Below, one piece after another: positions 59,546-64,000 of a DNA stretch of 64,000 bases (positions within the stretch are counted from its first letter, which is position 1; each line of letters begins with the position of its first letter). The notes below the pieces were generated by a model that saw nothing but the letters and a program-made list of their open reading frames with translations, ran no database searches and had not been told where the DNA came from. A program made the position numbers and the translations under genes. Origin of the DNA: Nitrosospira briensis C-128. GTDB lineage: Bacteria > Pseudomonadota > Gammaproteobacteria > Burkholderiales > Nitrosomonadaceae. Location of the stretch: assembly GCF_000619905.2 (NCBI RefSeq), contig NZ_CP012371.1, forward strand, positions 434,001-498,000, written 5' to 3'.

Positions 59546-61204
59546 ATGTCAAGACAATTATCTTGTAGCAAGGGCACAACGCCCATCAACCAATCTCTTC
59601 AGCCATTATTAATTCATGGTTTGAAAGGCATCGAAAAAGAAAGCCTCCGAATTAACCGGGAGGGATCAATATCATTGTCACCTCATCCGGTTCAGCTTGG
59701 AGCCGCGTTGACTCATCCGAATATAACAACTGATTATTCTGAAGCGTTACTTGAGCTAATCACGCCAGCATTATCGGATGGAACGGAAGTGCTGGACTCC
59801 TTAACGGATTTGCATAAATACGTCTGCGCAAATATCAACGACGAATTATTGCTCGCGGCAAGTATGCCTGTCGGCGATTTGCGGGACCCGGCAATTCCCA
59901 TCGCTGAATATGGTTCATCCAATCTCGGGAGGATGAAGCACATCTACCGGCAGGGTTTAAGCTATCGCTACGGCCGCTGCATGCAGGTCATTGCCGGAAT
60001 CCATTTCAACTACTCGCTTCCTGAGCCATTCTGGCCAGAATACCAGCAGTTCATGAAACATACGGGTGATCTGCAATCGTTCACTACCAGCGCTTATATG
60101 GGAATGATCAGAAACCTGCAGCGTTATGGCTGGCTTATCCTATATTTATTCGGCTCGTCCCCGGCAGTGGGCAAAAGCTTCATCGATAGCCGCAATTCTA
60201 TTTATTCCGATACATTGCAGAAATTTGACGAGACTTCCTACTACAAGCCCTTTGCCACCTCTTTGAGGATGAGCGAGATAGGCTATTTGAATCCCGTTCA
60301 ATCGATGTTTCATATTTCCTTTAACAGCATCGAAGAATATATACGGGATTTGGGCAGAGCAACAACGATACCTTATCTCGGATATGAAAGGATCGGGGCC
60401 AAGGTGGGCGACCAGTACCGGCAGTTGAATACCCATTTCCTGCAAATCGAGAACGAGTATTACACGCCGGTACGGCCAAAACAGCCGACGAGGTCCGGCG
60501 AGAAGCCGCTGCATGCACTGGGAAACCGGGGGATTCAATATATTGAAATACGATCCGTGGATGTCGATGTGTTTGAACCTGCGGGCATCGCGATCGAAAC
60601 CACGCGCTTTCTTGAAGTGCTGAGCCTTTTCTGTCTATTCCAGCCCAACGCGAGGCATGACTTGAAGCAGCATGAGGAGATCAGCAATAACGCGTTGTCG
60701 GTGGCCAATCGCGGTAGGGATCCGAGACTGAAGCTGCTTAACAACGGGCATGAAATTCCGTTGCGGCAGTGGGCGCTGACGCTGTGTGAGCAGATGCGGG
60801 AAGTCTGTGAGATCCTGGATAACGGCAATGCCGATATCCCCTACACCCGCGCATTGCACCAGCAGATCGAAACAATTCGCCATCCCGAGTTGACGGCTTC
60901 AGCAAGGATGCTGTCGGCCATGAGCGCGCAAAAGATGTCGATTACCGAACTGGTATTGCAGAAGTCCCATGAATACACTCATTATTTCCAGAATGCCGCA
61001 TTGGACGCCGCGGTAAAGAGGAATTTTGATCTCCAGGTCAAGACATCGCTGGCGCAACAGAAACAGCTCGATGTCACGGATGAGATCCCTTTCGATAAAT
61101 ACCTGAGCAGCTATTTCTCGCGAGGCGCCTCAGCCAGCATCATTCATTCCCTGGACTTGCCTCAAGACCTGCCTGTCTCCATGGTCGAAATTGCTGCTCG
61201 ATAA
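59546..61204 (+). CDS. gshA: Glutamate-cysteine ligase (GshA, E. coli class)
   Basis: 552 residues: GLKGIEKESLRINREG near the N-terminus (ATP-grasp-like Glu), LTHPNITTDYSEALLELITP, HIYRQGLSYRYGRCMQVIAGIHFNYS and GIQYIEIRSVDVDVFEP are diagnostic. It makes gamma-glutamylcysteine, the first step of glutathione. RBS ATCGGAGG. A gshB relic follows 100 bp downstream. Confidence 0.97.
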   Translation: MSRQLSCSKGTTPINQSLQPLLIHGLKGIEKESLRINREGSISLSPHPVQLGAALTHPNITTDYSEALLELITPALSDGTEVLDSLTDLHKYVCANINDELLLAASMPVGDLRDPAIPIAEYGSSNLGRMKHIYRQGLSYRYGRCMQVIAGIHFNYSLPEPFWPEYQQFMKHTGDLQSFTTSAYMGMIRNLQRYGWLILYLFGSSPAVGKSFIDSRNSIYSDTLQKFDETSYYKPFATSLRMSEIGYLNPVQSMFHISFNSIEEYIRDLGRATTIPYLGYERIGAKVGDQYRQLNTHFLQIENEYYTPVRPKQPTRSGEKPLHALGNRGIQYIEIRSVDVDVFEPAGIAIETTRFLEVLSLFCLFQPNARHDLKQHEEISNNALSVANRGRDPRLKLLNNGHEIPLRQWALTLCEQMREVCEILDNGNADIPYTRALHQQIETIRHPELTASARMLSAMSAQKMSITELVLQKSHEYTHYFQNAALDAAVKRNFDLQVKTSLAQQKQLDVTDEIPFDKYLSSYFSRGASASIIHSLDLPQDLPVSMVEIAAR

Positions 61205-61301
61205 ATTGCGCATACTCATGAAGCGGCATGGAAGGATGCGCAAACCGTGAGATTTGCGCGTGGCCGGAATTGACCGACAAGGCGGATGACGATGAGCGAC
61301 C

Positions 61302-61469
61302 CGCTGGTACCGGACAAAGGAGCCGGAGGAAATCCCGCTGCGGGAATTCGATGCTGTTTTGACGCGTAAGGACCCGCCATTCAACATGGAACATGTCTAT
61401 ACCACTTATCTGTTGGAATTGGCAGAAACCCACGTCATTCCTCCGTTTGAAGCAGGGCTTTCCCCATGA
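61302..61469 (+). pseudogene. gshB: gshB (glutathione synthetase) fossil
   Basis: A 56-codon open frame reads RWYRTKEPEEIPLREFDAVL then TRKDPPFNMEHVYTTYLLEL. LREFDAVLxRKDPPF and YVYTTYLLELAE are the GshB N-terminal conserved blocks. Nothing of the ATP-grasp domain remains; the frame ends inside the ATG of the ABC gene. Traces of the preceding codons appear in shifted frames from about 61245. Confidence 0.75.
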
Positions 61470-62389
61470 CTCCGGCAATCGAAATCAGGCAGGTGCACAA
61501 GCGTTTCGGTGCATTGCATGCCTTGTACGGAATTGATCTCGAAATCGATACCGGCGAATTCTTCGCTTTGCTTGGCCCCAATGGAGCGGGAAAGACGACG
61601 CTGATCAATATTATCGCGGGTCTTACCCTTGCCAGCAGCGGCAGTGTCAGGGTAAAGGGGCATGATGTCGTCGCCGAGTACCGTGAAGCACGCCGCATGT
61701 TAGGCGTGGTGCCGCAGGAGTTGGTATTTGATCCGTTCTTTACCGTCCGGGAAACGCTTGTGTTTCAATCCGGCTATTACGGCATAAAGAAGAATAACGG
61801 CTGGATAGACGAGATAATGCACCATCTCGACCTTGCCGACAAGGCCGATACCAACATGCGTGCGTTGTCCGGCGGCATGAAGCGGCGCGTGCTGGTAGCG
61901 CAGGCATTGGTCCACAAACCCCCGGTAATCGTTTTGGATGAACCCACCGCAGGCGTAGATGTGCAATTGCGCCAGGCCCTTTGGCGTTTCATCAAGGAAT
62001 TAAACCGCAACGGTCATACCATTGTGCTCACTACGCATTATCTCGAAGAAGCAGAGGCTTTATGCAACCGCGTGGCAATGCTAAAAAATGGCAGTATAGT
62101 TGTGCTTGAAAGCGTCAGAAATCTCATCAGCAACATTTCCGGACACCGGATACGGCTGCGGTTATCCCCCGATACGCTGCCGGCGGCGTTACAGCTACTG
62201 GCAATCAGCCACGACCAAGGCTACCACGTTCTGGCGCTCGAGGAATGCTCCCAGCTTGAAAACGTGATGGCGGCATTACGCGCCGCCCAGACCCAAATCC
62301 TGGAACTGCAGATATTGCAACCTGATCTGGAAGAAGTGTTCGTAAAGATCATGCATAGTGCAGAGAATCTGGAACCTGTATCGGTATGA
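61466..62389 (+). CDS. ABC-2 type exporter ATP-binding protein (YadG-like)
   Basis: 307 residues: Walker A LGPNGAGKTTLINI, Q-loop VVPQELVFDPFFTV, signature ALSGGMKRRVLVAQAL, Walker B PPVIVLDEPTAGVD, His-switch VLTTHYLEEAE. The C-terminal 80 residues are the ABC-2 accessory domain. It partners with the permease whose ATG overlaps its stop. Substrate unknown. Confidence 0.94.
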   Translation: MTPAIEIRQVHKRFGALHALYGIDLEIDTGEFFALLGPNGAGKTTLINIIAGLTLASSGSVRVKGHDVVAEYREARRMLGVVPQELVFDPFFTVRETLVFQSGYYGIKKNNGWIDEIMHHLDLADKADTNMRALSGGMKRRVLVAQALVHKPPVIVLDEPTAGVDVQLRQALWRFIKELNRNGHTIVLTTHYLEEAEALCNRVAMLKNGSIVVLESVRNLISNISGHRIRLRLSPDTLPAALQLLAISHDQGYHVLALEECSQLENVMAALRAAQTQILELQILQPDLEEVFVKIMHSAENLEPVSV

Positions 62390-63141
62390 ATGGATTTCTC
62401 ACGCTGCTCTACAAGGAATTGCTACGATTCTGGAAAGTGGGGTTCCAGACCGTATTTGCACCCATGCTGTCTACCTTGCTCTATCTTTTGATTTTTTCTC
62501 ACATGCTGGAAGAACGGGTGCAGGCATATCCCGGTGTAACCTACACCGTTTTTCTGATTCCGGGACTGGTGATAATGGCTATGTTGCAGAACGCTTTCGC
62601 CAACTCCTCATCGAGCCTGATACAGTCGATAGTCTCGGGCAATCACATCTTTATGCTGTTATCGCCGCTTTCCTACCAGGAAATATTCACTGCCTATGTA
62701 CTGGCATCGGTAGTTCGTGGTCTGGCGGTAGGACTTGGTATCTACCTGATAACGCTGTGTTTTTTTGAACTTCCCCTGTACTCGTTCGCATGGGTATTCG
62801 TATTTGCCTTGATGGGCACCGCATTGCTGGGCGCCTTAGGCATCATTGCGGGAATCTGGGCGGAAAAATTTGAGCACCTTTCTGCGTTGCAAAACTTTAT
62901 CATCCTGCCACTGACGTTTTTATCGGGGGTTTTCTATACGATCTCCTCGTTACCTCCATTTTGGCGAGGATTATCGTATCTGAATCCGTTTTTCTACATG
63001 GTAGACGGATTTCGCTACGGCTTCTTTCGCATCTCCGATGTTTCGCCCTACCTTAGCCTCGGAGCTCTGGCGGCATGTTTCCTGACCGTATCATGGCTGA
63101 CATTGCGAATGCTGAAAACAGGGTACAAAATCCGAAGATGA
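62386..63141 (+). CDS. ABC-2 type exporter permease (YadH-like)
   Basis: 251 residues with six membrane segments; FLTLLYKELLRFWKVGFQTVFAPM start and LTFLSGVFYTISSLPPFWRGLSYLNPFFYMVDGFRY are the conserved ABC-2 permease blocks. ATGA overlap with the ATPase gene. Related to YadH and polysaccharide or lipid exporters. Confidence 0.93.
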   Translation: MNGFLTLLYKELLRFWKVGFQTVFAPMLSTLLYLLIFSHMLEERVQAYPGVTYTVFLIPGLVIMAMLQNAFANSSSSLIQSIVSGNHIFMLLSPLSYQEIFTAYVLASVVRGLAVGLGIYLITLCFFELPLYSFAWVFVFALMGTALLGALGIIAGIWAEKFEHLSALQNFIILPLTFLSGVFYTISSLPPFWRGLSYLNPFFYMVDGFRYGFFRISDVSPYLSLGALAACFLTVSWLTLRMLKTGYKIRR

Positions 63142-63294
63142 TCCGTAGTGGTTTATCCACAATCTCCCCCTTTTCAGTTTGCCCTCCTTTTTTCGGTGTC
63201 GCCCTGTGGTACAAGGGGCTGAGTTTTTATGCCTATTATCTCTTGCCCGTTGCCTGGATGCTGGATTGAGGCCTGCGCCGTCTTGGAGAGATAA

Positions 63295-63456
63295 TTGATT
63301 GGCGCCCTGCTTTTTTTGTGTCTCGCCCTCGCTCTTGGCATTTTCTGGAGCGATTCCCTCGAGCCTGGCTTCAAGGTGGAGAAGGTACTTTGCTTTCCTC
63401 GTTTTTATTCCTTATTTGGGCCTTCTACAGCCCTGATCCTTAAAAGTTGCGCCTGA
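63295..63456 (+). CDS. Possible 53-residue hydrophobic peptide
   Basis: From TTG 63295 (GGAGAG upstream) the frame reads IGALLFLCLALALGIFWSD and ends in ILKSCA, where its last codons form the left arm of a hairpin. It may be a small membrane peptide or noise. The rest of 63142-63444 shows nothing else. Confidence 0.2.
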   Translation: MIGALLFLCLALALGIFWSDSLEPGFKVEKVLCFPRFYSLFGPSTALILKSCA

Positions 63457-63473
63457 AATTCCCAGGCGCAACT
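63445..63473 (-). terminator. Terminator of the GST gene
   Basis: AGTTGCGCCTG-N7-CAGGCGCAACT, a perfect 11-bp stem; on the minus strand it is followed by TTTT (from AAAA at 63442-63445). It lies about 45 nt past the GST stop. Confidence 0.7.
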
Positions 63474-63519
63474 GGCGCGATATTAATGTTGCCAAATGAT
63501 CAGCCGCAGTATGTATGGA

Positions 63520-64000
63520 TCAGACTTCACGCCCGAATAGCCCTCCAAGGATTCTTCTGTCGATATGGTTATTAAGATAGGCTGCTCCAAACCCTCCGAA
63601 GAGTTCTTTTTTCGTAACATCCAGTTCCGATTCTTTAGCCGCCAGTATTTCACGCGTAGAAGGACGCTCGCACATTGCATCGTAAAACGTCTGTAATGCT
63701 GGATCATCTCGAAACAGATGCATCTCGGGTATTTCGAACAGTTCGGAAAACATTTGGCTAAGCTCGAGCGTATAGAACAACTGGAAATCTGGCAGAAAAG
63801 GCTCTTTGCCAAGCAGGAACGGCTCCATTCTTGATCCATTAACTAGTCGGGGCAGCCACATTTTGCTTAGCAAGACAGAACAAAGATTATAGATATGCGC
63901 TTCTTTTTCAATTTTGAGTTTCCATGCTTTTGGGAAATATGCGCTGACAACAAACCAGTTGAAGAATGGACCCGCAATGGAGAAAGTGATGAAGTCATTC
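63520..64000 (-). CDS. Glutathione S-transferase-like protein, N-terminus beyond the window
   Basis: The frame stays open to the window edge, giving at least 160 residues (GPFFNWFVVSAYFPKAWKLK, KMWLPRLVNGSRMEPFLLGK, EPFLPDFQLFYTLELSQMF, DPALQTFYDAMCERPSTREIL). The all-helical block with PFLLGKEPFLPDFQLF and ALQTFYDAMCERP resembles the GST C-terminal domain. The N-terminal thioredoxin domain with the catalytic Tyr/Ser/Cys lies outside. Adjacent to the glutathione genes by chance or function. Confidence 0.6.
   Translation of the reverse strand, partial: NDFITFSIAGPFFNWFVVSAYFPKAWKLKIEKEAHIYNLCSVLLSKMWLPRLVNGSRMEPFLLGKEPFLPDFQLFYTLELSQMFSELFEIPEMHLFRDDPALQTFYDAMCERPSTREILAAKESELDVTKKELFGGFGAAYLNNHIDRRILGGLFGREV

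Overview
The window looks like chromosomal DNA of a betaproteobacterial ammonia oxidiser of the Nitrosospira type. This is an inference: no amo, hao or rRNA genes are present. It rests on a complete urease operon with a UT-type urea transporter, a PEP-CTERM-like exported protein, two NikR paralogues and the general protein style. No tRNA, rRNA or CRISPR array was seen. Most genes are ordinary chromosomal ones, separated by stretches full of decayed genes and mobile-element relics.

Layout. 1-3.0 kb: a truncated exported protein, then an alkylation-repair operon on the minus strand (ada, a 2OG-Fe(II) oxygenase, alkB). 3.0-6.3 kb: a 38-bp palindrome, gene fragments, a Cyc2-like monohaem cytochrome fused to an outer-membrane barrel, and a VIT-type iron transporter. 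6.8-14.5 kb: alcohol dehydrogenase, AlkA-type glycosylase, amino-acid permease, degenerate PEP-CTERM protein, GH13 alpha-glucosidase and a small secreted protein. 14.5-21.1 kb: a metal ABC importer (minus) divergent from TonB receptor-nikR-carbonic anhydrase (plus), with two NikR-like operators between them. 21.5-29.6 kb: a truncated dioxygenase with an IS5 scar, ALDH, reductases, Dps, and a GC-rich M20 peptidase/TRIC channel pair followed by a Tn3 relic. 29.6-36.4 kb: urease operon ureD-A-B-C-E-F-G plus the urea transporter (minus), with a MITE-like insertion and an apparent internal terminator. 36.7-42.5 kb: Cys-containing porin, a NarL-type two-component pair, a second nikR and yaeQ. 42.8-46.7 kb: giant autotransporter. 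46.9-48.1 kb: IS3 relics. 48.2-51.1 kb: beta-propeller/SCO/secreted-protein operon. 51.2-56.3 kb: housekeeping genes (ftsB, eno, pyrG, an L,D-transpeptidase, tadA). 56.5-64 kb: small proteins, Tn3 and LysR relics, gshA with a gshB fossil, an ABC-2 exporter and a truncated GST.

The strongest integrated story is nickel. Three sites of the form GTATGA-N15-TCATAC (one mismatch allowed) lie in front of the ABC importer, the TonB receptor-nikR operon and the urease operon. They suggest one regulon linking nickel import across both membranes to urease. The second NikR paralogue has Asp in place of one canonical Ni-binding His, so it may sense something else or have lost high-affinity Ni sensing.
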